Below, piece by piece: positions 1 through 7,501 of a stretch of 13,834 nt of DNA. How positions within the stretch are numbered: the first letter of the stretch is position 1; each line of letters starts with the position of its first letter. The notes under the pieces are model-generated. The model was given only the letters and a program-made list of their open reading frames with translations, had not been told where the DNA came from and did not search any database. Made by a program: the position numbers and the translations under genes. Source of the DNA: an uncultured Victivallales bacterium (GTDB lineage Bacteria; Verrucomicrobiota; Lentisphaeria; Oligosphaerales; JAFGRS01); NCBI GenBank assembly GCA_903834675.1, contig CAILKC010000344.1, positions 1 through 13,834 of the forward strand, given 5' to 3'.

Positions 1-2190
1 GGCCGTCCGCACCCGCTCACTGCCGCGCTCCACCAGCGGCGATGCCATGAAGATCCCAAAATCCACCGTCAAGCCGACCACCAGCACCGCCGCCAAGGCG
101 TTGAATAGGTTCATCGGCAGATGAAACAGCCCCATGGCGCCAAGCATCACCACGATGCCGGTCACAAACGGCAGCGCCGCGGCGGCTACCTTCGCCGGAG
201 AACGAAACAACCACGCCAACAGCGCCAACGTCAACACGACCGCCAAACCCAGAAACAGCAGAAACGAGCGCATGATGGTCGTGGTCAATTCCTGGGCGAA
301 GCGTTGCCCCGAGGCGCGGCTCGTTCCGGCTGGCAGGGGCAGCGCTGCCAGGCGCTCGTCGTCCGGCACCAGGCTGAGGATGCGCACCTGCCCGGGCCGC
401 ACGGTGATCAGCATCTCGACCAGGTCTCCCAGCCCGGCACGACGCAACAGCTCCGGCGAAACGACCCCAGGAAGCCGGGCCAGACTCTCGTTGAAAGGCG
501 CAAACACCGACTCGGTAAAGCCCGCTGTCACGGCCTCACGACGCAAGACCTGGAGTTGCCGCAGCGCTTGCGGCGCCGCCCAGTAACGCTGCCAGCGCTC
601 CTGGTTGCGGGCCTGCGTCGCGGCCGACGGCAACAGGGGCGCCAGGCTCACCAGCTCGCCCGGCTGGTAGATCCGCGCCGCGCTCGCAAAGAACTCTTCG
701 TTGTACCGCAGCGCCGTCTCCAGGTCGGCGCCCTCGCACGCCACCAGGGCGCGCGCGCCAGTTTGCCCCCAGGTCTTCTGTACTTCGAACTCGTCCTCCT
801 TGGCTGCCGCGGGCTCGACCCCCAGGTGCCGCAGCTCGCCATCCACCTTTACCCTGAAGGCGAAAACGGTCCCCACCACCATCACCGCCGCCCAGACCCC
901 CAGCACCAGGCGCCGGGGCAGGCGCCACTCCGGCACCAGCCAACCCTGGCGGCCGAGAGTCGCGCCGACTTCGCCGGCCGGGATGATCTGGGGCAGCACC
1001 ACAAAGGACAGGACGGTCGACAGAACAATGCCAAGGATCGCCAGAACCGCCAGTTCCCGTTGCCCCGGCATCGGCGACAACAACAGCAACGCAAACGCCG
1101 CCAACGTCGTCAAAGCGCAGAACACGATGGGGCGTACCACCTCCAGCAACCGCTCCCGGCGCCGGGACGCCGGAACGCCGACCAAGGTGTAGTAGACGTG
1201 AATGCCACTGTCATCGCAGACGCCCAACAAGACGGCACCGAAGCCCAGGGTGAGCATCGACAGGTCAGGACGGAAGAACGACAGCAACGCCGCCGCCAGA
1301 CAGACCGCTACCTGCGGCAACACCAACACCACCACACTCGACTGCCAGAGACGCAGAAAAAGCGCCAGCACCAGCAGGTTCCCGATCAGGGCCGCGGCGA
1401 AGACCACCCGCAGGTCCCGCAGGATGGTGTCGGCGTTGGCGACGGCGTAGCGCTGTCCGCAGACCACCCGCGCCCGGATGCCAACCGGCACCTCCTCGGC
1501 CAGAACCGTACGCAGCGTGGCCAGCAATGTCCGGCTGCCACCACTGTCGGTCAGCGAGACGTCACTCTCCGCCATCACCAGGGCCGCCCGACCGTCCGGG
1601 GTCACAAAATGCCCGGAGCTCAGGCGTAGGTTCGGCACCACTTGTAGAGAGCGCAACTGGCTCAGCAATAGGCCAGCCATATCGAACGGATCCCGGCGCA
1701 GGCGCTCCTTGATGCCCCAGCCCTCGGGTGAGAGCAGACGCTGATACCAGTCCTCGACGCGCTGCCGCAAGGCTATGTCAGTGCTCCGCGACGTTACCGC
1801 CGCGGCAATATCCTCCGTGAAGTAGCCCGGTAGATGCTCCAGCAGCAGCCTCACCGGCGCTGCGGCGTCGCCCGCCGACGGACCGCTGCGCGCAGCCCGG
1901 AAGGGCGCCGACTGCAGCCTCCCGCACACCGCGTCCGCAACCCCGGTCAGACGCTCGGTCGTCAGCCCCGCGTCCTCGGCATGCAGACTGATCAGAATCC
2001 GGCGGCTGAATGGCGAAGAACGCAGGAGCTCAAACTGCTGCTGCAGCTCCGGGCCGTCCGGAATCATCAGCCGGACGTCCTCGCTGAAGTGCAGGGTCGA
2101 CAGACGCAACGTCGCGGCGCCAGCCAGCAGCAGCAACCCCAGAAGAATGAGTCCACGCCGGTAACGTGCGACCAAGATGAACCTGCTCAC
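1..2190 (-). CDS. MMPL/RND-family exporter, C-terminus cut by window edge
   Basis: My own reading of the minus strand stays open for 730 codons from a GTG at 2190 to base 1 with no stop, so the C-terminus (probably a few tens of residues) is outside the window. The architecture is that of the RND/MMPL superfamily. There is a first membrane helix at about residues 12-30, then a periplasmic region. A helix bundle follows from about 255 to 400 and includes VCDDSGIHVYY near 325. Another helix near 435 precedes a second periplasmic domain, and a second bundle starts near 640 with VGLTVDFGIFM near 705. The paired Asp-containing motifs fit proton-driven transport. The gene starts 22 bp after the LolA-like gene and is the last visible gene of the ligase/lyase/LolA/exporter operon. 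No clear Shine-Dalgarno precedes the GTG, so translational coupling is likely. Exporters of this kind accompany aryl polyene and flexirubin clusters. The substrate here is inferred, not seen. Confidence 0.88.
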   Translation of the reverse strand, partial: MSRFILVARYRRGLILLGLLLLAGAATLRLSTLHFSEDVRLMIPDGPELQQQFELLRSSPFSRRILISLHAEDAGLTTERLTGVADAVCGRLQSAPFRAARSGPSAGDAAAPVRLLLEHLPGYFTEDIAAAVTSRSTDIALRQRVEDWYQRLLSPEGWGIKERLRRDPFDMAGLLLSQLRSLQVVPNLRLSSGHFVTPDGRAALVMAESDVSLTDSGGSRTLLATLRTVLAEEVPVGIRARVVCGQRYAVANADTILRDLRVVFAAALIGNLLVLALFLRLWQSSVVVLVLPQVAVCLAAALLSFFRPDLSMLTLGFGAVLLGVCDDSGIHVYYTLVGVPASRRRERLLEVVRPIVFCALTTLAAFALLLLSPMPGQRELAVLAILGIVLSTVLSFVVLPQIIPAGEVGATLGRQGWLVPEWRLPRRLVLGVWAAVMVVGTVFAFRVKVDGELRHLGVEPAAAKEDEFEVQKTWGQTGARALVACEGADLETALRYNEEFFASAARIYQPGELVSLAPLLPSAATQARNQERWQRYWAAPQALRQLQVLRREAVTAGFTESVFAPFNESLARLPGVVSPELLRRAGLGDLVEMLITVRPGQVRILSLVPDDERLAALPLPAGTSRASGQRFAQELTTTIMRSFLLFLGLAVVLTLALLAWLFRSPAKVAAAALPFVTGIVVMLGAMGLFHLPMNLFNALAAVLVVGLTVDFGIFMASPLVERGSERVRTA

Positions 2191-2212
2191 GCTAAGAACG
2201 TCAGCCGCCGCC

Positions 2213-2872
2213 TCAACGGAAAAGCGCCCGGTCCAGTTCCCGGTTGAACTCCACGTTCCGGAAGGCGATCTCCGTCGTGTCGCCGCCCGGCTCCCGCAGG
2301 GTGACCGCCTCAACCTGCGTTCCGCCCTGGGCAAAACGCACCGTCACCGTCGCTATGAACGCCTTGGCATCCTGGCGCAGAGGGCGCAGTTCGAGCGTGA
2401 CCGGCGCCGTACCCAGGATGCGGACGTCATACTGCCGACGAATGGCGTCAAGATCCGCGGTGATCCAAGTCATGATGTTGGCGCAGACCTCCTGCAGGAT
2501 GGGAAGGCTCTCGTTCTGCACCCGCTCGGACTTGCCGGTGCGCTGATGCCAACGCATCACCTGGGCCCCGTCCGTGGCAAACCCCGATTCCACCGGTCGA
2601 AGGACTTCCCAGCGCAGACACGCCGGCCGGGCAAAGAACAACCGACCCTCCGAGACCACGGGCTTGCTCAGCAACGCTATCGTCTTCGTTTCGCTGAAGT
2701 CGCAACACACCGTCCTCACCTCGGCCGCCGCCGTCCGAATCGCCTGCAACGCCTCCGCTTCCCCAGGCGCCAGAACCCCGGGCGCCACGCCGTCGGCCCC
2801 CCAGGCCAAGCCGCCCACGAACAGCCCCCACAGTGCTGCCACCCGGATGTAGACGGATTGTCTCAAGGCCAT
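2213..2872 (-). CDS. LolA-like outer-membrane lipoprotein carrier family protein
   Basis: A 219-residue protein with a signal peptide: a short basic start, a hydrophobic stretch at about 8-24, and likely cleavage after LAWG at about 25, so it should be periplasmic. The body carries the LolA-family beginning, CCDFSETKTIALLSKPVVSEGRLFFARPA, close to the usual DFxQxKxxxxLxxPxxSxGxLxxxRP pattern, followed by LRWE. Its length suits LolA (about 200 residues). It lies 29 bp after the ammonia-lyase and 22 bp before the exporter, with an AGGACGGGG ribosome-binding stretch before the ATG. LolA paralogues in this position are standard in aryl polyene-type clusters, where they probably carry a lipid-like product across the periplasm. 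I therefore read this as a pathway-specific paralogue, not the housekeeping lolA. No lipoprotein Cys is present, so it should be soluble. Confidence 0.85.
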   Translation of the reverse strand: MALRQSVYIRVAALWGLFVGGLAWGADGVAPGVLAPGEAEALQAIRTAAAEVRTVCCDFSETKTIALLSKPVVSEGRLFFARPACLRWEVLRPVESGFATDGAQVMRWHQRTGKSERVQNESLPILQEVCANIMTWITADLDAIRRQYDVRILGTAPVTLELRPLRQDAKAFIATVTVRFAQGGTQVEAVTLREPGGDTTEIAFRNVEFNRELDRALFR

Positions 2873-2901
2873 GTGCCCCGTCCTGGATCGCGCCCACTCG
2901 C

Positions 2902-4488
2902 TCAGTCGACGAAAGCGCTGAGGTCATCAAAGAGGTCGGTCTCGAACAGCACTTCCCGGAACTGCCTGAGGTCCTCGTGAAACACCCGGCTGTTGTCGTA
3001 CACCCGGAAGTGCTGGCTGAGCTGCTGGTGGATGCGCTTGGTCCCATGGCCAAGCCCGGCGGCATGGCGGAACGTCAACGCCTGCATCTGCGCCAGCATC
3101 TCCACCGTCAGCACATGGGCGGCATTCGATACCGCCCGCAGCGCCTTGCGGGCGGCCACCGTGCCCATGCTGACCACATCCTGGTTGGAGGCATTGCAGG
3201 AGATCGAGAGGGTGCTGACCGGATTCGCCAGTTGCCGGTTCTCTGCCGTGGTCGACGTCGCCACGTACTGCGCCCCCATGAACCCCATACTCAGGCCCGG
3301 GGTTCCCGCTATCAACTGCTCCGGCAGCCCGTCGTTGAGCTTGGGGTCCAGCAACTTGTTCAGGCGCCGTTCGGACAGCGTGCATAGGGTCGCAACCGCC
3401 ATGCACAAACTGTCCATCGCAAAGGCGACGCTCTGGCCGTGGAAGTTACCCCCGTGCAGGATCTTCTGCTTCTCCGGAATCACCAGCGGGTTGTCGTTCG
3501 AAGAGTTCGCCTCGGTGCTCAGCGTGCGCAACCCCGCCTGCAAGGACTCGTATACCGGCGCCAGAACCTGCGGCGTGCAGCGGATCGAGTAGACGTCCTG
3601 CACGCTGACCGTCGTCTCGAACACCGCCCCGCCGTGGGCCTGCGCCCGGATGCGACCGTGAGTCCCGGCGCGCTCGGTGATGTTGCTCGAGCCATGGTAG
3701 AGCTGCCGTACGGCCCTGGCCACCTCGGCCTGCCCGGGGTGAGGCTTGAGCCGGTGCAGGTCCTCGTCAAAAGCGTCGTCCAACCCCCCGAAAATCTCCA
3801 GCGCCATCGCCGCGGTGACGCAACTGAGGTTGAACAGCCGTTGCGCCCCGGCCAGAGCGAAGGCCCCGATGGTGGTCATGGCCGAGGTGCCGTTGATCAA
3901 CGCCAGGCCTTCCTTGCTGGTCAGACGCAGCGGACTGAGCCCTTCCGCGGCCAGCGCGGCGGCAGCGCTACACCACTGGCCGCGGTAGTAGACCTGGCCC
4001 TCGCCCAAAATCGGCAGGGCCATGTGCGCCAGATGCACCAGATCACCCGAGGCCCCCACACTCCCGCACTCCGGAATGCGCGGCACAATCTCCCGGTTGA
4101 TCAGCTCCTTGAGAAACTCGAGCAGCTCCACCCGCACGCCGCTGTACCCCTTGACCAGCGTGTTCAGCCGCACCGCCAGTATGCCCAGGGCAATCTCCGC
4201 CGGCAGCGCCTCCCCCAGGCCCGCGGCATGACTGCGAATCAGATTCTCCTGCAAGAGCTCCAGTTGCTCCTGGCTGATCACCTTATTGCACATCGGACCG
4301 AAGGAGGTGTTGACCCCGTAGACGACGTGGCCCGCCGCCAGCCTGTCCTCCAGCAGCCGACGACTGCGGCGACAGCGCTGCAACGCCTTCGTCCCCAAGG
4401 CAACCTGCCGGGTCCCCCGGCCAATCGCCACGATATCCGCCACCGCCAGGCTGTTGCCGTCCAGCGTCAACGTCACCGGTTCATTCAT
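2902..4488 (-). CDS. MIO-type aromatic amino acid ammonia-lyase (tyrosine/phenylalanine ammonia-lyase-like)
   Basis: A 528-residue member of the HAL/PAL/TAL family, which removes ammonia non-oxidatively from an aromatic amino acid using a self-formed methylidene-imidazolone (MIO). The MIO triad Ala-Ser-Gly is at 146-148 in GSVGASGDLVHLAHMAL. Other family residues visible are Tyr57 in YGVNTSFG, the selectivity-loop His87 in LIRSHAAG, Asn199 in INGTS, Tyr300 and Arg303 in YSIRCTPQ, and GGNFHG at about 346-351. Several motifs depart from histidine-specific HutH: DLVH replaces DLAP, HGGNFHG replaces the HutH-type GGNFHA, and SNQDVVSMG has Gln436 where HutH has its catalytic Glu. These favour tyrosine or phenylalanine as substrate, giving coumarate or cinnamate. 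The ATG at 4488 is preferred because GGTGGA lies just upstream. An in-frame GTG at 4500 would add four residues. The gene follows the ligase by 73 bp. A generic annotation would call it HutH. Confidence 0.93.
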   Translation of the reverse strand: MNEPVTLTLDGNSLAVADIVAIGRGTRQVALGTKALQRCRRSRRLLEDRLAAGHVVYGVNTSFGPMCNKVISQEQLELLQENLIRSHAAGLGEALPAEIALGILAVRLNTLVKGYSGVRVELLEFLKELINREIVPRIPECGSVGASGDLVHLAHMALPILGEGQVYYRGQWCSAAAALAAEGLSPLRLTSKEGLALINGTSAMTTIGAFALAGAQRLFNLSCVTAAMALEIFGGLDDAFDEDLHRLKPHPGQAEVARAVRQLYHGSSNITERAGTHGRIRAQAHGGAVFETTVSVQDVYSIRCTPQVLAPVYESLQAGLRTLSTEANSSNDNPLVIPEKQKILHGGNFHGQSVAFAMDSLCMAVATLCTLSERRLNKLLDPKLNDGLPEQLIAGTPGLSMGFMGAQYVATSTTAENRQLANPVSTLSISCNASNQDVVSMGTVAARKALRAVSNAAHVLTVEMLAQMQALTFRHAAGLGHGTKRIHQQLSQHFRVYDNSRVFHEDLRQFREVLFETDLFDDLSAFVD

Positions 4489-4561
4489 CGTTGATTCCAC
4501 CCCACCGCCACGCCCACGGACTGCTGGTCACCGAGCCGCCCGGACTTCACCCCCGACGCGC

Positions 4562-5905
4562 TCATTCCGTCACGCCCCCCGCGCGCTGCCGCAAGTCAAA
4601 GAAGCGCACTGCCTTGCGTTTGTCCGGCTGCAGCGTCCGGGCACGCACCTCCGCCACGCTCTGACAGACGACCTCGGGCTTGACTCGTACCTGAGCCCGA
4701 ATCTCGTCGGCGATGCGCTCCGCCTTCACCCCACAGCCCTCGGCCAAACCCACCACCACCCGAATCTGGTCGCTCAGATCAAAACCGGCCCGCACCTCGA
4801 TGTAGTAGTCCTGCACATAGGGCAACGCCTGGATCGCACTGAAGATCGCCGGCGGAAACACCGTGGTGCCACGGAACTTCAGCATCTCGTTCTTGCGACC
4901 CAGAATCGGCCCCAGACGCGGCGAGTAACGCCCACAGGCGCAACGCTCCTCATGCAGCTGGGCCACGTCGCCGGTGCGAAAGCGGAACAACGGCGTACCG
5001 GTCACCTGCAGAGGCGTGGCCACAACTTCACCTGCGGTCCCCGCCGGAACCGGCCGACCCTCGTCATCCAAGATCTCTAGAACCAGCAAGTCCGGGTGCA
5101 GATGCCCCCCGCACCCCTGCGCACAGTCCGCCAAAGCCGTCGCCAACTCGGTGGTCGCATAGGTGCCGTAAACCTCTGCCTGCCAAGCCTGCCGCAGCCG
5201 CTCGCCAAGCGCCGACAAGGCCAGGTCCCGGCGGCGAACCGGCTCGCCGATGCAGACCAGGCGACGGACGCCGCAGCCCGCCGACCCAACCCCCATCTCC
5301 CCCAGACGCTCCGCCAGAGCCAACATGAAGGTCGGCACCCCAACCAACGTCGTCGGACGGTACTCCTGCACCACTCCAGCCAGCATGGCCACACTGCTCG
5401 AACCCGCCCGGATGACGGTGGCGCCAATGCGGCTCAAACCCAGGGCATAGGCAAAACCTGCCATGAAACAGCGATCCAAGGCCGCCGCTACCGTGACCCT
5501 CTCCCCGGCCGTTACCCCAACCGCCCGAAACGAGATCTCCTCGTTGTAGGCAAAGCGGCCGATATCATGCGCCGTCTGAAACAGCGCCACCGGCTTCCCC
5601 GTCGTCCCCGAGGTCAGGCAAAGATCCGCCACCGCATCCGCCCCGACGCAGAGAAACCGGTCACCGGCCAATTCCAGGTCACGCTTGGCCGTCAACACCG
5701 GCACCCGCCCGAGATCATCTAGGTCATGCAAGGCTTCCGGAACTAGCCCAATCTCGGCAAAGCGCGCGGCGTAGTGCGGAGAATGGCTAAGCAGATAGGC
5801 AATGTGCTCGCGCAATAGAGACAGCTGCGTGGCCCGCAACTGCGCCGGCTCGCTAAACTCAAAATCCGCCGCCACCCGCGGCCTGTAGTCAAAAAGGGCG
5901 GTCAT
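4562..5905 (-). CDS. PaaK-family adenylate-forming ligase (phenylacetate-CoA ligase-like)
   Basis: From the ATG at 5905 the protein has 447 residues, normal for the PaaK (phenylacetate-CoA ligase / coenzyme F390 synthetase) family. Visible ATP-binding signatures are LTSGTTGKP at 97-105, YGTYATTE at 246-253, FRTGD at 309-313 and LGRKNEMLKFRG at 335-346. Lys431 near the C-terminus is the likely adenylation lysine. Cysteines at 261, 265, 322 and 324, with His268 and His270, could bind zinc, as some relatives do (inference). The frame is open to an ATG at 5968, but the extra 21 residues do not resemble the family start, whereas MTALFDYRP does. The gene is first in the operon before the ammonia-lyase, so the likely substrate is the cinnamic or coumaric acid that enzyme would make, activated for transfer to CoA or an acyl carrier protein. 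The acid specificity cannot be read from the sequence. Confidence 0.88.
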   Translation of the reverse strand: MTALFDYRPRVAADFEFSEPAQLRATQLSLLREHIAYLLSHSPHYAARFAEIGLVPEALHDLDDLGRVPVLTAKRDLELAGDRFLCVGADAVADLCLTSGTTGKPVALFQTAHDIGRFAYNEEISFRAVGVTAGERVTVAAALDRCFMAGFAYALGLSRIGATVIRAGSSSVAMLAGVVQEYRPTTLVGVPTFMLALAERLGEMGVGSAGCGVRRLVCIGEPVRRRDLALSALGERLRQAWQAEVYGTYATTELATALADCAQGCGGHLHPDLLVLEILDDEGRPVPAGTAGEVVATPLQVTGTPLFRFRTGDVAQLHEERCACGRYSPRLGPILGRKNEMLKFRGTTVFPPAIFSAIQALPYVQDYYIEVRAGFDLSDQIRVVVGLAEGCGVKAERIADEIRAQVRVKPEVVCQSVAEVRARTLQPDKRKAVRFFDLRQRAGGVTE

Positions 5906-6052
5906 GTTCGTCTCTGCTCGACCGGTCACCGCAGCCCGAGGCGTCGGCCGCTCCGCCGAGACCCCCATCCCCCAAGGCTGCTAAGGAACGCTCCGCCCCG
6001 TGCTTTATGCAGTCTGCTACCCGTAACCCAGTCCGCCAGGCGTGTCAGTCAA
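5906..6052. other. Upstream region of the ligase operon
   Basis: This stretch should hold the promoter of the minus-strand ligase/lyase/LolA/exporter operon. On the minus strand a TTGACT box lies at 6052-6047, immediately beside the palindromic element, but no good -10 hexamer follows at 16-18 bp; the nearest AT-rich bases (CATAAA near 6009) are too far away. I therefore do not call a defined promoter. No coding signal is seen. Confidence 0.3.
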
Positions 6053-6158
6053 GTGAGGCTCTTGCAGAACCCCCCCAACGCCTCGCGAACCGCGATGGAG
6101 GGCGAGCGGCCACAGGCGCGAAGGCGCCCGCGAGCCGAGGGTTCTGCAAGAGCCTCAC
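6053..6158. repeat. 106-bp palindromic element with perfect 20-bp inverted arms
   Basis: The left arm gtgaggctcttgcagaaccc (6053-6072) is exactly reverse-complementary to 6139-6158. The 66 bases between them also fold: CTCGCG (6082-6087) pairs with CGCGAG (6129-6134), CCGC (6090-6093) with GCGG (6106-6109), and GGCGC (6115-6119) with GCGCC (6124-6128) around a GAAG loop. The outcome is a long stem closing two inner hairpins. It lies between the end of the DUF4410-like gene and the start of the ligase operon. A copy of the arm recurs after lolD at 13580-13603. No transposase gene and no clear target duplication are visible. A non-autonomous mobile element or REP-like dispersed repeat is the best reading. 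Confidence 0.75.
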
Positions 6159-6432
6159 GTTAATACCGACGGCAGCGCGGGCATTACAGCACGTCCGGCA
6201 CCGCATTCCGACGGTGTTGAAACATAGCGAGCCGGTAACGGGTTTCAATGGCGCTTCGTGACGCCACCCTGGCCGACCAGGAGCCCCGTGGAAAGGGGGA
6301 ATTCGAGGCGAGTTAGGCCGACCCACACGCCGACGGGCCGCCAGCCCGGATGCGCCTCTGTCGAGGACGGCTGATCCGGGCCCGCCGGGAGACCCTCTGC
6401 CGACGACTCCGGCGCGGCGACTACGAACGCTC
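6159..6432. other. Intergenic stretch without a supported gene
   Basis: No frame here has family resemblance or a ribosome-binding site. Two small inverted repeats are present. TTGAAAC (6217-6223) faces GTTTCAA (6242-6248), and a nested hairpin lies at 6344-6381 (listed separately). Short open frames on both strands continue out of the palindromic element and look like chance reading of repeat sequence. The stretch may be the remainder of a larger dispersed element, which cannot be decided from one copy. Confidence 0.4.
6344..6381 (-). terminator. Nested hairpin after the DUF4410-like gene, possible terminator
   Basis: GCCCGGAT (6344-6351) is reverse-complementary to ATCCGGGC (6374-6381). 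Inside it CCTC (6355-6358) pairs with GAGG (6363-6366) around TGTC. It begins about 50 bp beyond the stop of the last gene in the holA-argH operon, a sensible place for transcript end formation. No T-run follows on the minus strand, so intrinsic termination is doubtful; it could instead protect the 3' end. Confidence 0.3.
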
Positions 6433-7095
6433 TCAGAGGTTCTGGCGGACGTACGCGCTGACCTCCCGGGCCAGGTTGTCCAACATCACGTTGTCGGACC
6501 CCCCAACCGTCCAGGCGCCTGCCATGGCGTTGCCGACCCGGTAGAACTCCGGCTCGGCCACCACCGCACCCGTCTTGGCGTTGCGAAAGGTCACCCGCAA
6601 ACGCACATTCGAGTTACCCGCCATGGCGCCCGCCATGAAACGCGCGCCGCCCCCGATGAACCTGACCTCGGTGAGCAGCGGCTCGATCAGCAACGCTTCA
6701 CCCGCATCCGCTTTCACCCCCTCGGCCTCGGCGCCGACCTTCAACTGCGGGAAGATGCCACGCATCTCGGCCAGCAGCACCAGCTCAATCCGCGCCGCGG
6801 CGCGCTTGTTGATGTTGCTCCCGTCGTAGGGCGGGGCGATGATCAACGCCGTCAACCCCACCGCCTGGAAAGCCGAGAGGTTGACCGCCGCTCGAGGCTG
6901 CGTCGGCGCCTCTGGCGCCGGGGCGAGGTTGGCCCTGGCCACGCGGTTGCGCTCGGCCCGAATGGCCCTGGCCTCGCGGTTGCGCTCAGCCCGACTCGGC
7001 CGGGGCTCGCCCGACGTCGAGCGACAGCCGCTGCCAAACACCGCCGTCGCGACCACCACGGCCACCGCCACTGCCCATGCCCGTTTGCCCGTCAT
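6433..7095 (-). CDS. DUF4410-like putative lipoprotein
   Basis: A 220-residue protein with a lipoprotein-type leader: basic start, hydrophobic stretch at 6-20, and GSGC with the lipid-accepting Cys at 24. The -3 residue of the lipobox is Gly, which is unusual. Residues about 34-56 hold two copies of an 11-residue Arg/Ala/Glu-rich unit (RAERNREARAI, RAERNRVARAN). The C-terminal part contains ALLIEPLLTEVRFIGGGARF, then VRLRVTFRNAKTGAVVAEPEF, resembling DUF4410-type envelope lipoproteins, where a glycine-rich turn precedes a strand ending in DAxTGxV. Function is unknown. A GGAGG ribosome-binding site lies 9 bp before the ATG. It is last in the operon, 79 bp after the Dabb gene. If exported to the outer membrane it would be a client of a Lol system such as the one encoded at 11516-13563. 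Confidence 0.72.
   Translation of the reverse strand: MTGKRAWAVAVAVVVATAVFGSGCRSTSGEPRPSRAERNREARAIRAERNRVARANLAPAPEAPTQPRAAVNLSAFQAVGLTALIIAPPYDGSNINKRAAARIELVLLAEMRGIFPQLKVGAEAEGVKADAGEALLIEPLLTEVRFIGGGARFMAGAMAGNSNVRLRVTFRNAKTGAVVAEPEFYRVGNAMAGAWTVGGSDNVMLDNLAREVSAYVRQNL
6931..6996 (-). repeat. 33-bp tandem repeat inside the lipoprotein gene
   Basis: Units 6931-6963 and 6964-6996 match at 30 of 33 positions. Because 33 is a multiple of three the repeat stays in frame and gives two copies of an 11-residue basic/acidic linker just after the lipid anchor. This is a likely slippage product and copy number may vary between strains. Confidence 0.75.
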
Positions 7096-7174
7096 CGTCT
7101 GCTTCCTCCGTCTTGCTTACGCCTCGACCTCACACCTGTCCGCCCGCCAACCCGGCGAGGGCAAGAAGCAACCC

Positions 7175-7480
7175 TCACGCCAGCGCTTCGTAGTCGATCT
7201 CCATGAACTCGGCTACCTCCGGCAGCCAACGCTCCTGCACAAAGCCGACATGCGCCGGGTCGGCGCTGTAGCGCTGGTAGGCCGCGGCGTCGGCAAACTC
7301 CATGGAGAAGCCAAAAGTGAACGCATTCTTCGGGCTGGTCTGGCGCAGTTGCTCGAAGCGCTGCACGCCGGGGATGAGCGCCAGCTGCCTGGCCGTGGCG
7401 AGAAAATCCCGCTCGGCGGCGGACCCACGCGGATGCTTGAGCCGAAAGACGACGGTGTGACGAAGTGCAGGAGCTTGCAT
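7175..7480 (-). CDS. Dabb-domain (stress-responsive A/B barrel) protein
   Basis: This 101-residue protein is a single Dabb domain, a dimeric alpha-beta barrel of the ferredoxin-like type. Family marks are the opening RHTVVFRLK (His8), PGVQRFE at about 37-43, FTFGFSMEFADAAAYQRYSADPAHVGFV in the middle, and WLPEVAEFMEIDYE at the end. Members are small cytosolic proteins; a few are cyclases or heme-degradation relatives, but most have no known reaction, so no enzyme activity is claimed. The ATG is preceded by TAGGAC at about 7 bp. It lies 21 bp after argH, so it is almost certainly co-transcribed with it. Nothing ties it to arginine synthesis beyond position. Confidence 0.85.
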   Translation of the reverse strand: MQAPALRHTVVFRLKHPRGSAAERDFLATARQLALIPGVQRFEQLRQTSPKNAFTFGFSMEFADAAAYQRYSADPAHVGFVQERWLPEVAEFMEIDYEALA

Positions 7481-7501
7481 GGTGAATGTCCTATCGCTGT
7501 C

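Noticed and set aside
121..1629. 502-residue open frame on the plus strand
   Set aside because: Antisense to the exporter gene; Gln/Arg/His-rich composition with no family features, typical of a GC-rich shadow frame.
3439..4494. 351-residue plus-strand frame
   Set aside because: Antisense to the ammonia-lyase, whose active-site motifs are intact.
6021..6052. Sigma70-like promoter on the minus strand with TTGACT at 6052-6047
   Set aside because: No acceptable -10 hexamer at 16-18 bp spacing; kept only as a remark.
6053..6158. CRISPR or integron attC interpretation of the repeat
   Set aside because: There is no regular spacer array, no cas gene and no integrase; the arms form one palindrome, not a series of direct repeats.
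6007..6326. Small frames on both strands (84 and 93 residues) across the palindromic element
   Set aside because: They are readings of the inverted repeat and its flank, lack ribosome-binding sites, and mirror each other.
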